DNA of 64,000 nt from Thermoactinospora rubra (GCF_002093975.1 NZ_KZ084337.1:10645-74644); one strand, 5' to 3'. Counted from the stretch's first letter, positions 50,385 through 58,471 are shown. A program made the numbers and translations. Notes: generated by a model from the letters alone, not told the origin.

Positions 50385-51281
50385 CTACAGCGGGTGAGGC
50401 TCTTCAAGCTCGGTCGCTGGTGGTCGATCCCAGAAAGTGGTCGCGATGACGAGCGCCGCTGCGACCAGGAGGTGCCATCGGGTCATCTTGGTCGCGTATG
50501 CGAGGTATTCGCCGCCCGCGACGATGAGAACCGTCACGAACCCCTCGACAGCGGCGAGGAGGAGGAGCGCACCGATTCCCCATGCGACCCGGTGCCGCGT
50601 CCGGCCTGCCATGACGCCGCCGGCCGCCGCGGCCAAGGCGATGAGCACGATCAGCACACCGTCCACGTCGGCCTTGCAGGACCACGCCCCGGGTTGCTTC
50701 CACAGCAGTTCCGCCGGCGGTGTGGAGGCGAACCAGCCGAAGGAGGTGGACTCACCGGTCGGAAGAGAGAGCCGGCCGACCGTCCACGCAGCCGCCACGA
50801 TGGCCGCCGCCCAGAGCACGATGCCCTTCCGCACCGGAGGCAGGGGCGAACGTGCCGCCACAAGCAGCGCCACGATGGCCACGGTGTAGCAGACGATCGA
50901 CGGCCAGGGCTCATCGACGGGAAGGGGCCGGTCGGTGAGGGGGTGGGTAACGGACGGGAGGGAGATCGCGAGCAGCCTGAACACAAGGACGGCACAGACC
51001 GCCGCGCTCCCGAGGAGCGTGGTCCGGCGCGAGGCGCACAACAGGAGACCGGCCAGGACCACCGGCAGCAGGAGTTCGCCCCATGACAGCAGCTGCCACC
51101 ACGGGCTCGTCGTCATGCGGAAGGGAGCGACGGAGTCGGCTCCCCAGCAGATCCCGACGTTCAGCTCTGCCGCGCTGACCCTGGAGGTCTTCAGGATGAC
51201 CGGCCCGGAGGCGGCCAGGACCGCCCCGACGCGGAGTGCCTCTGCAGAAAGGCGCGTCTCCGCATGAGATGCCTGCGTCAC
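50385..51281 (-). CDS. Multi-pass membrane protein of unknown function
   Basis: A 298-residue protein with about seven hydrophobic segments (ALRVGAVLAASGPVIL, LLPVVLAGLLLCA, AAVCAVLVFRLLAISL, IVCYTVAIVALLVAA, IVLWAAAIVAAAWTVG, VLIVLIALAAAAGGVMAG, WGIGALLLLAAVEGFVTVLI). GTG 51281 has GGAGAGG upstream; the longer upstream frame would cross the attachment site. It is the last gene of element 1, beside the right attachment site. Confidence 0.7.
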   Translation of the reverse strand: MTQASHAETRLSAEALRVGAVLAASGPVILKTSRVSAAELNVGICWGADSVAPFRMTTSPWWQLLSWGELLLPVVLAGLLLCASRRTTLLGSAAVCAVLVFRLLAISLPSVTHPLTDRPLPVDEPWPSIVCYTVAIVALLVAARSPLPPVRKGIVLWAAAIVAAAWTVGRLSLPTGESTSFGWFASTPPAELLWKQPGAWSCKADVDGVLIVLIALAAAAGGVMAGRTRHRVAWGIGALLLLAAVEGFVTVLIVAGGEYLAYATKMTRWHLLVAAALVIATTFWDRPPATELEEPHPL

Positions 51282-51363
51282 GACGGCCTCTCCGTTCCCC
51301 GCTTGCTGGTAGATCGACTCGGGCGACAGTAGCGGACGAAGGTCGTGATCCCGCAAGGGCGAT

Positions 51364-51385
51364 GACAGCAGCGCTGACAGCAACG
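51364..51385. repeat. Repeat pair (right arm, element 1)
   Basis: GACAGCAGCG at 51364 and GACAGCAACG at 51376, same 12-bp period and orientation as the pair at 37698. Confidence 0.65.
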
Positions 51386-51462
51386 TCCCTGCACACGGGC
51401 TCACTTCGGCTACCGTCCACCACCTTCTGATCAGGGTTGCCGCTATCTGAGCAGGGTGATTG

Positions 51463-51516
51463 GTCCGCCTGAAAAGCGGAAGGTCGGCGGTTCGACCCCG
51501 CCCCTGACCACCGCTC
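51463..51516. repeat. Attachment site 2, 54-bp core
   Basis: Identical to 37588-37641; contains tRNA-Phe from the anticodon stem to its 3' end but no 5' part. Junction between elements 1 and 2. Confidence 0.92.
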
Positions 51517-51531
51517 GTGACCAGCACGAAT

Positions 51532-51563
51532 GCCCCGAAGCGATCATCGCTCCGGGGCGTTTT
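51532..51563 (+). terminator. Terminator after attachment site 2
   Basis: GCCCCGAAGCGAT / ATCGCTCCGGGGC stem with one mismatch, then GTTTTC. Diverged copy of the tRNA-Phe terminator. Confidence 0.75.
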
Positions 51564-51572
51564 CATTGCTCT

Positions 51573-51594
51573 GACGACAGCGCTGACGGCAACG
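51573..51594. repeat. Repeat pair (left arm, element 2)
   Basis: GACGACAGCG (degenerate) at 51573 and GACGGCAACG at 51585, 57 bp after the core, exactly as in element 1. Confidence 0.6.
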
Positions 51595-51645
51595 TCCTCT
51601 GGTCTTCCCTCGTAGTGTGGAGATCGAACCGGGAGAGGTTTGGTC

Positions 51646-51921
51646 GTGGCAGCAGTCAGGCGGCGGCGCTTTGATCCGGAGTTCCGGGCGGGCGTGGTGC
51701 GTATCGTCAAGGAGGCCGGCAAGCCTGTCGCCCAGGTGGCGCGGGATCTGGGGATCAGCCCGTACACGCTGCACAAGTGGGTGCGGATGGATCGGCTGGA
51801 CGAGCAGGGCAACGGCAACGGGGGCAGAACGCTGGAGGAGTCGGAGCAGGAGGAGCTGGCCCGGATGCGAGCCGAGAAGGCCGAGCTGGTCAAGCAGCAC
51901 GCCCGGGAGAAAGCGGCCTGA
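51646..51921 (+). CDS. Transposase OrfA-like helix-turn-helix protein (IS3/IS2 type)
   Basis: RRRFDPEFRAGVVRIVKEAG, KPVAQVARDLGISPYTLHKW and ESEQEELARMRAEKAELVKQ are the HTH plus leucine-zipper region of IS3-family OrfA. It ends at KAA; the usual tail (xxxVExLRxAxAYFAKE) and any OrfB are missing, so it is probably a remnant. GTG 51646 has GGGAGAGG 7 nt upstream. The 292 bp after it hold no gene. Confidence 0.7.
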   Translation: MAAVRRRRFDPEFRAGVVRIVKEAGKPVAQVARDLGISPYTLHKWVRMDRLDEQGNGNGGRTLEESEQEELARMRAEKAELVKQHAREKAA

Positions 51922-52213
51922 GAGAAAGAACGCGAGCAGCTGGAAGACGAGGGCGACGACGCCCTGGGCTTGTCAGGCCGTAATAGCCTGATCAACCCGT
52001 CTACCAGGGGCTTCTCTACGTTATCAGGTAAACGCGGACTTCGCGATCATGCCGTGATCAGCAGACTCCCGCCCAGAGGATAAAAAGGGCTGAGTGTGTT
52101 CCTGCTCGACTTCGACGCCAAACCTGTGAGATCTTCGCTGGCATGCCAGCATCACAGGTTGCCGCGTCACTGCGCAGCTTCCTTGTCGCACGTGATGTCG
52201 AGATTTCTTCTTT

Positions 52214-52714
52214 CTATGCGACCTCAGGCTCGATGCCGCCCGGTTCGCGAAGAACTAGTTTTGGGTGTAGCTGCTTGAGTCTTCTCTCTCCTTCAAGAAG
52301 CGCTTCCCGTAGCCGCATGACTTCATTTATATAATTGCGATCGTCGATCTCGATCGCGTTCAAATAATCGAGAGTCGCTCCATACATATCGTCGAGCACC
52401 GACACTGTGGATGCTCCTGCATTGAATGTGTTCGCTGCGTCCTCAATTAGACTGCGTATAGTGAAGATGGAGCGCGTTACCCGCTCGCAATCGGCGCGCT
52501 CGTATTCATTCAGTTCCGCCGATCGGGCTGCAGTTCTCGGGACTTTCCTTAATGCGCGGCTTCTGTAAATTCTGTCGATCAGGCGCTGGAGTTTGCTGAT
52601 CTCCGACAACGCCTGCTGGCGTCGCGCCACTGCCCATGCAGTAAGAAAAGCAAGCCCGGCACCTACAAATGTGCCCACCAGATTGGCGGCTGCGTTGCTG
52701 ATGAAGTCATCCAT
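52214..52714 (-). CDS. Small membrane-anchored helical protein, unknown
   Basis: A 166-residue protein: an N-terminal membrane helix (SNAAANLVGTFVGAGLAFLT) followed by a long helical cytosolic part (EISKLQRLIDRIYRSRALRK, CERVTRSIFTIRSLIEDAAN, NYINEVMRLREALLEGERRL). ATG 52714 is preferred over the in-frame 52750. AT-rich codons indicate foreign origin. The layout (TM plus coiled helices) recurs in phage-defence accessory proteins, but I have no family match. Confidence 0.6.
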   Translation of the reverse strand: MDDFISNAAANLVGTFVGAGLAFLTAWAVARRQQALSEISKLQRLIDRIYRSRALRKVPRTAARSAELNEYERADCERVTRSIFTIRSLIEDAANTFNAGASTVSVLDDMYGATLDYLNAIEIDDRNYINEVMRLREALLEGERRLKQLHPKLVLREPGGIEPEVA

Positions 52715-52777
52715 GTGTCCCCCTAAGTTGCAAAGAGGGAGCATATGCACTCCCCTATCCTCATGATCGACGTTTTC

Positions 52778-53065
52778 TCAATGGGTTTCAACTGATCCGT
52801 CTGTGTTCGAAGTGGACGAGGGCGAGCGCGGCGCGTACAAGGTCGCCGATCCGGCTGGGGCTGAGCGTGGTGTGTCATAGGGCCGTCCAGCGTTCGGCAA
52901 GAAGGGCGAAACCGCGCTCGCCTCCGGCGCCAACTCCGAGGAGGCCTGGCCCTTGCGCAGGTAGCCCAGCACACCCGGCAGGGTCTGTCGGTTGGGGTTG
53001 AGTCGCCGCCAGGGCAAGCCGCTCGCCTTGCGGTGCCGCCGGATGATCCCGGCCACATAGTCCAG
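52778..53065 (-). pseudogene. IS5-type transposase N-terminal fragment
   Basis: LDYVAGIIRRHRKASGLPWR and LNPNRQTLPGVLGYLRKGQA with SSELA resemble the helix-turn-helix start of IS5-group DDE transposases (usual wording RAHRRRIGSRWRKLxPxxQALLVLxHLRKGET). After that the frame degenerates into low complexity. Confidence 0.5.
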
Positions 53066-53092
53066 CGTTGAACGCGACGGCGCGGACGCCAC

Positions 53093-53494
53093 TCATGAGC
53101 TGGCCGAACGGATGAAAGGGCTGAACGCCACCCGGCGCACGGTCCACTTCACGACCGACTGGAAGATCACCGAGGTCGACGAGACCGCGATCACCAGATA
53201 ATGCCCGGCAGGGTGCTGGGGTCGATGAAGACGAGCGCGGAGGCGACGGATCTCGTTGACGGCAAGCGGGGGCTCAGCTCCGGCGTCTCGGCCGGGCGAC
53301 CAGCCGTTCTTCCGTTCCGGATCGCTCAGCAGTCCCTCCAGGGCCGCCCGCGCCCGTAATCGCGGCTCGCGCCGCACGAAGTACGGCGCCAGCACCTGAG
53401 AGGACAGCTCATCCAGCGGACCGTCCCAACATGTCGAAACGACCTGGGCTACCGCGGACGGCACAGCCACTGTCCGATCACTTTTGAGCTTCAC
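53093..53494 (-). pseudogene. IS701-family transposase N-terminal fragment
   Basis: YFVRREPRLRARAALEGLLS followed by DPERKNGWSPGR is the conserved N-terminus of actinomycete IS701 transposases. The continuation is out of frame and unrecognisable. On the opposite strand a frame ending ELAERMKGLNATRRTVHFTT, DWKITEVDETAITR (53088-53202) also looks coding and may be the tail of another lost gene. Confidence 0.6.
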
Positions 53495-53677
53495 AACCCC
53501 ATGGTCTCGGCGGTGGCCGTCTCATGTTCGGGACTTCGACCAGCTCGGATCTCGAAGTGCGGCTGGAGTCCTGACAAAGCCCAGGATATGCTGCGGGATC
53601 ATGCGGTTAGACAATCCGAGCGGTGAAGCCGAGGGCTACTCCCCGATGGAGTGGCATCGTGATCGGTCAAGTGTGAT

Positions 53678-54757
53678 ATGACGCGAGTTCGCGACCCTAG
53701 GATCGCTGTGGGGTTGATAATCGCGGTCTCACTTGCCGTTTCGTGCGCAGGCGCGGATACCGATCAACGGCCGCTTCCGCCCCCGAAAAACCTTCCGGAA
53801 CCTCCTCGGCTGGAGCCGGCGGCCAACCTGTGGCCAGAGGCAATGATAACTCTGCCCGCAAGGGGGCCGGGGGGAACGGAGGTTCAGCCACTGGCGATGC
53901 TTGGCGAGGATGAGGCGCTCATGATTACCTCGGTCGAGTGGCGTCCTATCTTCTATTCATACGATCTACGAAAAAAGAAATTTCGCGTCCTGGCTACAGC
54001 GCCCGAGTGGGCTGAATGCGGTTCATGCTTTGAAGTCATGAGCGTCGGGGTAAGCGAGAACCGGATCGTGTGGACTGCGGGGGTCTACCGATCGGAACCT
54101 TGGAATTCAGGTAAGCGCCACGTGGAACTGTGGACGATGCCGCGCTCCGGAGGCCCCATGGAGCTGGTGGCCTGGCTAACAGGTCACGGTGAGCTCCCGT
54201 TCAGCGATGAACTCTCAATTATTGATGATCACGCAGTCTGGTCTGGTGGCAGCCGGGCATATCGGGTGTCGTTGGACAGTGGGGCTGCCGTGCCTCTTCC
54301 TGTGCGTCCGAAAGCCAAGCTCGTGTCCGTGCTGGGGCTCCGTGACAGCTCGTGTGGGCCTGAATGGTGTGTGGCCGGCGTTGCCGCTCGCAGATTCGAG
54401 ATGACCAAGCTCGTCATTCAGCGCAAAGATGGGTCGGGCAGGCGGGAGATCGCCGCGGCTTCCGGTGAGGCTCTGATGAACGACCGCTTCGGTCTGTTCG
54501 AACCGCCGTATGTGTATGGTGCAGGTGAGAGAAGCTTCACGAACACCCATCCAGCTCCACAGCCGATCCTCTACGACCGATGCACCAACAGGTCAGGTCG
54601 AATCGGCGGGCTCCGAGAGGATAGTGCGATCCCCGAAGTCTTCCGGGGAGCGGCGGTGCCAGGAGGTGAGCCAGTTCTGTACTGGAACACTCAGAATCAC
54701 AAGACGTGGCATGTACTTGATCTCTCTCGCATCTCAGACCGTCCATGTGCAGACTGA
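53678..54757 (+). CDS. Lipoprotein, propeller-like, unknown (element 2 cargo)
   Basis: A 359-residue protein with lipobox (AVSLAVSCAG), a Pro-rich linker (PLPPPKNLPEPPRLEP) and a mature domain with repeated W/Y-containing strands (EALMITSVEWRPIFYSYDLR, ENRIVWTAGVYRSEPWN, DHAVWSGGSRAYRVSL), resembling a beta-propeller. Two CxxC-like pairs occur (CGSCFE, CGPEWC). It resembles in style the lipoprotein at 3752 but is not a close copy. Function unknown. Confidence 0.7.
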   Translation: MTRVRDPRIAVGLIIAVSLAVSCAGADTDQRPLPPPKNLPEPPRLEPAANLWPEAMITLPARGPGGTEVQPLAMLGEDEALMITSVEWRPIFYSYDLRKKKFRVLATAPEWAECGSCFEVMSVGVSENRIVWTAGVYRSEPWNSGKRHVELWTMPRSGGPMELVAWLTGHGELPFSDELSIIDDHAVWSGGSRAYRVSLDSGAAVPLPVRPKAKLVSVLGLRDSSCGPEWCVAGVAARRFEMTKLVIQRKDGSGRREIAAASGEALMNDRFGLFEPPYVYGAGERSFTNTHPAPQPILYDRCTNRSGRIGGLREDSAIPEVFRGAAVPGGEPVLYWNTQNHKTWHVLDLSRISDRPCAD

Positions 54758-54766
54758 TCGAGAAGT

Positions 54767-54788
54767 GACGGCAACAGTGACGGCAACG
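54767..54788. repeat. Repeat pair (right arm, element 2)
   Basis: GACGGCAACA at 54767 and GACGGCAACG at 54779, period 12 bp. Confidence 0.65.
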
Positions 54789-54873
54789 TCCGGCACCCAG
54801 TCCACACGGAGATCGGCGCATGCCGCCATCTGGCCTGTGGTCGGAGTGTCTCAGATGGATGATCGCAACTTCC

Positions 54874-54919
54874 GAAAAGCGGAAGGTCGGCGGTTCGAGC
54901 CCGCCCCTGACCACCGCTC
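54874..54919. repeat. Attachment site 3, diverged tRNA-Phe 3' copy
   Basis: GAAAAGCGGAAGGTCGGCGG onwards matches the tRNA-Phe 3' part with one base change (G for C at 54899) and a different left edge than sites 1 and 2. Confidence 0.85.
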
Positions 54920-54934
54920 TTCATCAGGTGTGTT

Positions 54935-54964
54935 GCCCCGAACGGATCTTCGTTCGGGGCTTTT
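54935..54964 (+). terminator. Terminator after attachment site 3
   Basis: GCCCCGAACG / CGTTCGGGGC stem followed by TTTT, nearly identical to the terminator after tRNA-Phe at 37657, including 15 bp of flank. Confidence 0.85.
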
Positions 54965-54974
54965 GATGTTTGGT

Positions 54975-54996
54975 GACAGCAGCGCTGACAGCAACG
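54975..54996. repeat. Repeat pair right of attachment site 3
   Basis: GACAGCAGCG at 54975 and GACAGCAACG at 54987. Its presence outside element 2 suggests the left end of a third, otherwise lost element. Confidence 0.6.
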
Positions 54997-55527
54997 TCTC
55001 CGCCGCTTCAACGAGTCGCCCGTCCTCGCCGCGGTGAATGATCGTTCTGATCTACCTTATGGTCTGACTTGTAGATCTTGAACAGACGTTGATCTCCTAC
55101 GGCCGAGTGTCTGCCGGATCGACGTCGACTCCGGAAAGGCCGAGCCATACCGGCGGTGGTTCCCGAAGATCTCGGGGAAGCGGGATTTCCGGGGTGTACG
55201 TGATGATGGGTGGCGCGAAAGCGTACGCGTGACATTGTTCGCGATCATGATCGGCAGAGACGTCATATCGGACGGGCGGGCTGTACCGACTCGTCTTACA
55301 GTTCCCTGTGAATTATCGCCGCCGCGCCTGTGGTGATCACTCAGAGTGACATCTCTTGAGCCCTGGGCCTGCTGTTACATGCGGTCAATGCCCACGTGGA
55401 CGGCGCTTCCGGGGTTTGGTCGAGTGTTCGGGACGGCTGCATGATCACTCGCCGTGGAGCTTGACCGAACATCTGTTCCTATGGCTTGATCAATCCGCCT
55501 TCACAGGAACAGACCTGGAGATGATGA
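54997..55527. other. 531-bp stretch without a supported gene
   Basis: A forward frame from about 55085 (VDLLRPSVCRIDVDSGKAEP, YRRWFPKISGKRDFRGVRDD) is open for ~80 codons but has no start codon and no known family; it could be the relic of a third element. The 3' part is the promoter of the protease gene at 55528. Confidence 0.4.
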
Positions 55528-56571
55528 ATGAAGCGTGTCTTGGTTGTGTTGGCTGCCGGCCTGCTGACCTCCGGGTTCGTGGCCGCACCGGCTCGGGCCG
55601 CCAATGAGGCGGCGGACAAGCTGGTGGCTGATGTGGCGGCCGCTCAGCAGGTCGCGGCGTTCTGGCTTGGAGACGACGGGGCCAACCTGAGGAACGCCAC
55701 GCCGTACAGCGTCCAGACCGCGGTCGTCGGTGAGCGGGTTTCGGCCACCGACGTCCCGGCCGACACCAAGCCCGGTTACATCCCGCCCCTGGTGCCGAGC
55801 GTCTCCGGTTCACCGAACACCAAAACGCCCGTCACCTCAGGCAAGGTGTTCTTCGTCGGCGCCGACGGCCAGCCGCACTGGTGCACGGGCACCGCCATGC
55901 AGTCGACTTATCGCAACGTGGTCGCCACCGCGGGGCACTGTGTGTACGACACCCAGAGCAGCGCCATCACACTCGACAAGTGGGTCTTCGTTCCCGGCTA
56001 CTCCGCGGGCACGACCCCATGGGGTCTCTACGTCGGGGAGCAGGCCTTCACTCACTACGATTTCCGCTGGTACAGCGACTACGACCGCGACTACGCCTTC
56101 GTCAACGTCTACAACGGCGTCGTCTCCTCTCCCTCGGGTGGGCTGACCGACATCGGCAGGCTGGGCGACAACGTCGGCGGACAGGGTTTGGCCTACAACC
56201 TGACGCTGGACACCTCGGTCGACGTCTTCGGCTACCCGGCCGGCCCCCACCCGGACGGCAAGCAGCCCTACACGGGCGAGACGATCGAATCGTCCAGCGG
56301 CTCGACGCTCGCCATGAGGCTCACCGGCTTGCCCGCGGACCATCCCATCGGCGTCGATTCCCGGTTCACCGGTGAGGGCTCCCTCGGCTCATCCTGGCTG
56401 GCCTCCTATGACGGCGGCTCTCGCCGCGGCCATCTCAACGGCATCACCATCAGCGTCTCCGACACCGACGGCGACCTGCGCTACGACACGAGCGTCTCCC
56501 CGTACTTCGACGGCCAACTGGCCGCGGTCTACGCCGCCGCCAGGGAGGACTGGACCGGCTCGATGCTGTGA
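55528..56571 (+). CDS. Secreted trypsin-like (V8/glutamyl endopeptidase-type) serine protease
   Basis: A 347-residue protein with a Sec signal (LVVLAAGLLTSGFVAAPARA), a ~75-residue propeptide-like region, and a chymotrypsin fold. His137 (VVATAGHCVYD) and Asp188 (DYDRDYAFVNV) are clear. The nucleophile loop reads TGEGSLGSSWLAS (~281-293) where GxSSGGPW is usual, so Ser285 or Ser288 must serve. Two Cys (119, 138) flank the His for the normal disulfide. Related secreted proteases are common in this group. Start at ATG 55528 with GGAG 10 nt upstream. Confidence 0.85.
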   Translation: MKRVLVVLAAGLLTSGFVAAPARAANEAADKLVADVAAAQQVAAFWLGDDGANLRNATPYSVQTAVVGERVSATDVPADTKPGYIPPLVPSVSGSPNTKTPVTSGKVFFVGADGQPHWCTGTAMQSTYRNVVATAGHCVYDTQSSAITLDKWVFVPGYSAGTTPWGLYVGEQAFTHYDFRWYSDYDRDYAFVNVYNGVVSSPSGGLTDIGRLGDNVGGQGLAYNLTLDTSVDVFGYPAGPHPDGKQPYTGETIESSSGSTLAMRLTGLPADHPIGVDSRFTGEGSLGSSWLASYDGGSRRGHLNGITISVSDTDGDLRYDTSVSPYFDGQLAAVYAAAREDWTGSML

Positions 56572-56807
56572 TCGGGCCCGGCTTCTCCAGGCGGTGCTCG
56601 ACGAAGATCAGGGGTCGGCGGCGCCGGTCCCAGGCGGCCGCGGCAGCGGCTCGCATGGCGCGGAGCATCTCGGCCTTGTCGACCTGGTCCAGGGGCGGTG
56701 CTGTGCGCGGTCTTCATGGTGATCCGCCTCGGCTTGCCTGCCTCAAGATAAGTGCCAGTCAGTGGCAGGCGGTCGATGGCCGGCCGCGGCATGCGGCTGC
56801 CGAAGGC
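56572..56807. other. Intergenic region with a short broken minus-strand frame
   Basis: On the minus strand, LDQVDKAEMLRAMRAAAAAA with WDRRRRPLIFVEHRLEKPGP looks like a short coding relic whose likely start (ATG 56718) is in another frame. Upstream of it lies the inverted repeat at 56753. Confidence 0.35.
56753..56767. promoter_or_regulatory. Inverted repeat TGCCA-GTCAG-TGGCA
   Basis: Perfect 5-bp arms with a 5-bp centre, a common TetR-operator pattern. It lies upstream of the broken minus-strand frame. No TetR gene is adjacent in the window. Confidence 0.4.
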
Positions 56808-57740
56808 CTACGACCCGCGCTGACCTGACCCCTGGATTCCTCCAGGCGATTCGTCCGCCAGGATGCGCTCCAGGGTACGGCGGCCCATGCGGCTCATGGC
56901 CGGATTGCCGTCCACGTAGTACCAGACCAGGCCCATCGCCTGCACGAAGGCCCACGCCTTGCCGCGCTCCCACTCGAGGTCGTCGCACCCGAGGCGGTCG
57001 CGGAGCGCCTTCCGCGGCCCCGCTTCGAGCAGGTGCCAGGCGCTCACGAGATCCAGGGCGGGGTCGGCCGGTCCGAAGCCGCCGACGTCGAGGATTCCGG
57101 CCAGCCGGCCTGCGGACACGAGCACGTTGCCGGGAATGAGATCACCGTGGGTCATCACGTCGGCGGCCGTGCGCGGCAGGGTCCGCATGGCCGCCCACAT
57201 CCGGCGGAGCCGGGGCACGTCCAGGAGGTGTTCGCTGCGGCGGAAGCAGGTCTCCAGCCATGCGTCGTGGGATCGCAGGTCGCCTCCCCGGCCGGTGCCG
57301 GAGAACGTACGGCCGCGCGTGTCGACGGCGCGCAGGTCGCCGATGAGATCGGCCAGGTCGTGCGCGAACGCGACCGATTCGCCCGGGTCCTCGTCGGTGG
57401 CCACGGTCCCGGGCAGCCACGTCTGCACCGACCACGGAAGCGGGTAGCCCGCCCCGGGCTCGCCGAGCGCGACCGGTTCTGGCGTGGGAAACCGGGTACG
57501 GCCTGCCAGCTCGCGTGCCGCCTCCGCTTCGGCCTTCAGCGATCGCCGTACCGAGTCGACCTCTGCGGGCTGGAGCGGGAACCGGGCCGAGAGCCGGTCG
57601 CCGATGCGGAAGATGGCGTTGACCGTCCCGTGGGCGGCGACGCTCCTGACGGGCAGGCTCCGCCACTCGGGAAACTGCTCATCTACCAGCGCGCGCACCG
57701 TCTCAAGCGGCACCGTGAGCTGGTCGGCGTGCATCTTCAC
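56808..57740 (-). CDS. Aminoglycoside phosphotransferase (APH) family kinase
   Basis: A 310-residue APH/choline-kinase fold protein. The N-lobe ends with PLPWSVQTWLPGTVA (hinge). The catalytic loop is VMTHGDLIPGNVLV (HGDxxxxN) and the metal loop LAGILDVGGFGPADPALDLV (Asp in place of the DFG Asp). Family members phosphorylate aminoglycosides, homoserine or other small molecules; resistance cannot be assumed. No partner gene. The start at 57740 gives the normal N-terminal length. Confidence 0.85.
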   Translation of the reverse strand: MKMHADQLTVPLETVRALVDEQFPEWRSLPVRSVAAHGTVNAIFRIGDRLSARFPLQPAEVDSVRRSLKAEAEAARELAGRTRFPTPEPVALGEPGAGYPLPWSVQTWLPGTVATDEDPGESVAFAHDLADLIGDLRAVDTRGRTFSGTGRGGDLRSHDAWLETCFRRSEHLLDVPRLRRMWAAMRTLPRTAADVMTHGDLIPGNVLVSAGRLAGILDVGGFGPADPALDLVSAWHLLEAGPRKALRDRLGCDDLEWERGKAWAFVQAMGLVWYYVDGNPAMSRMGRRTLERILADESPGGIQGSGQRGS

Positions 57741-57826
57741 GCCGACCAGCGTTCCGCATCTCGATCTTCACCCGCAACGTGATTTCGGCCGTGCGAGGCT
57801 CGAAGGCCGGATCGCGAACGCTCCCG

Positions 57827-58471
57827 TCAGCCCGCCCCGGGCGGCCCGAAGTCGATCCGCATGACCACCCGCCGCAGGGTGGGGCGGTGGACCTCCTCGA
57901 ACCCGGCCTCCTCGAAGACCTGGCGGGCGCCCACGTGCAGCTCGCCCCAGGTGATCTCCTTGCCCGGCTGGGTGATCATCGGATACGCCTCGAGCGCCCG
58001 GGCGCCGCGCTCCCGGGCGAAGCCGATCGTGGCCCGCGCGAGGTGGTAGGTGAGGCCGCGACCGCGGTAGCCCCTGCGGACCACGAAGCAGGTCACCGCC
58101 CAGACGTCGTCGTCGTCCTTGTCCTCCTCCCGGCCGCTCCACGGGACGCGCAGGGTGCGCAGCTTGGGGTAGGCGGTCCGCGGCTCGACCGCGACCCAGC
58201 CCGCCGGTTCCCCGTCGACGTAGGCCACCAGTCCGCTGGTGGCCGTGGCGTCCGGGTCGCCGCAGGCGGTCTGCGCCCGCAGCATCGCGGTCCGCCCCTC
58301 CTGCGTGGAGTCGCGCCAGATCCAGCCGACGACCTTGAACTTCTGGCACAGGCAGCGGCTCGGATAGTCGGCCCTGCCGAAGATCGCGGCGAGGTCGTCC
58401 CAGGACGCCTCGTTGGCGGGGACGACGGTCAGCTGCTCGGCGGAGACCGGCCCCTCCGCGGCCGCCTTCAT
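57827..58471 (-). CDS. GNAT-family N-acetyltransferase
   Basis: A 214-residue GNAT protein. An N-terminal extension with CLCQKFKVVGWIW precedes LVAYVDGEPAGWVAVEPRTA (beta 2-3), VWAVTCFVVRRGYRGRGLTY (beta 4 and the acetyl-CoA pyrophosphate loop RRGYRGRG) and YPMITQPGKEITWGELHVGA. The CLCQ plus YPxI wording fits a subgroup of actinobacterial GNATs next to WYL or MerR regulators. Substrate unknown. Divergent from the WYL regulator at 58579, 107 bp away. Confidence 0.87.
   Translation of the reverse strand: MKAAAEGPVSAEQLTVVPANEASWDDLAAIFGRADYPSRCLCQKFKVVGWIWRDSTQEGRTAMLRAQTACGDPDATATSGLVAYVDGEPAGWVAVEPRTAYPKLRTLRVPWSGREEDKDDDDVWAVTCFVVRRGYRGRGLTYHLARATIGFARERGARALEAYPMITQPGKEITWGELHVGARQVFEEAGFEEVHRPTLRRVVMRIDFGPPGAG

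Larger units (their letters stand above)
37588..51516. mobile_element. Actinomycete integrative and conjugative element (AICE), element 1
   Basis: 13.9 kb bounded by identical 54-bp tRNA-Phe-derived repeats. It contains, on the minus strand, traB-type translocase, spdB, small genes, repSA-type initiator, xis and int in the pSAM2-like order, a divergent GntR regulator, and cargo at both ends. The module is complete on sequence evidence, so it could excise. A second, decayed element is joined at its right end. Confidence 0.9.
51463..54919. mobile_element. Decayed second element in the tRNA-Phe array
   Basis: 3.4 kb between attachment sites 2 and 3. It has repeat pairs at both ends but no integrase, rep or tra genes. 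Its content is a transposase OrfA, a small membrane protein, two transposase fragments and a lipoprotein. It would depend on the integrase of element 1. Confidence 0.75.

Noticed and set aside
50385..51995. 536-codon minus frame across attachment site 2
   Set aside because: It would cross the tRNA-Phe fragment and terminator; only the part from GTG 51281 looks like a membrane protein.
55356..55607. 83-codon forward frame overlapping the protease start
   Set aside because: It overlaps the signal peptide of the well-supported protease in another frame and has no family match.
56808..57740. Calling the APH-family kinase an aminoglycoside resistance gene
   Set aside because: The fold alone does not show the substrate; many APH-like kinases in actinomycetes are not resistance enzymes.
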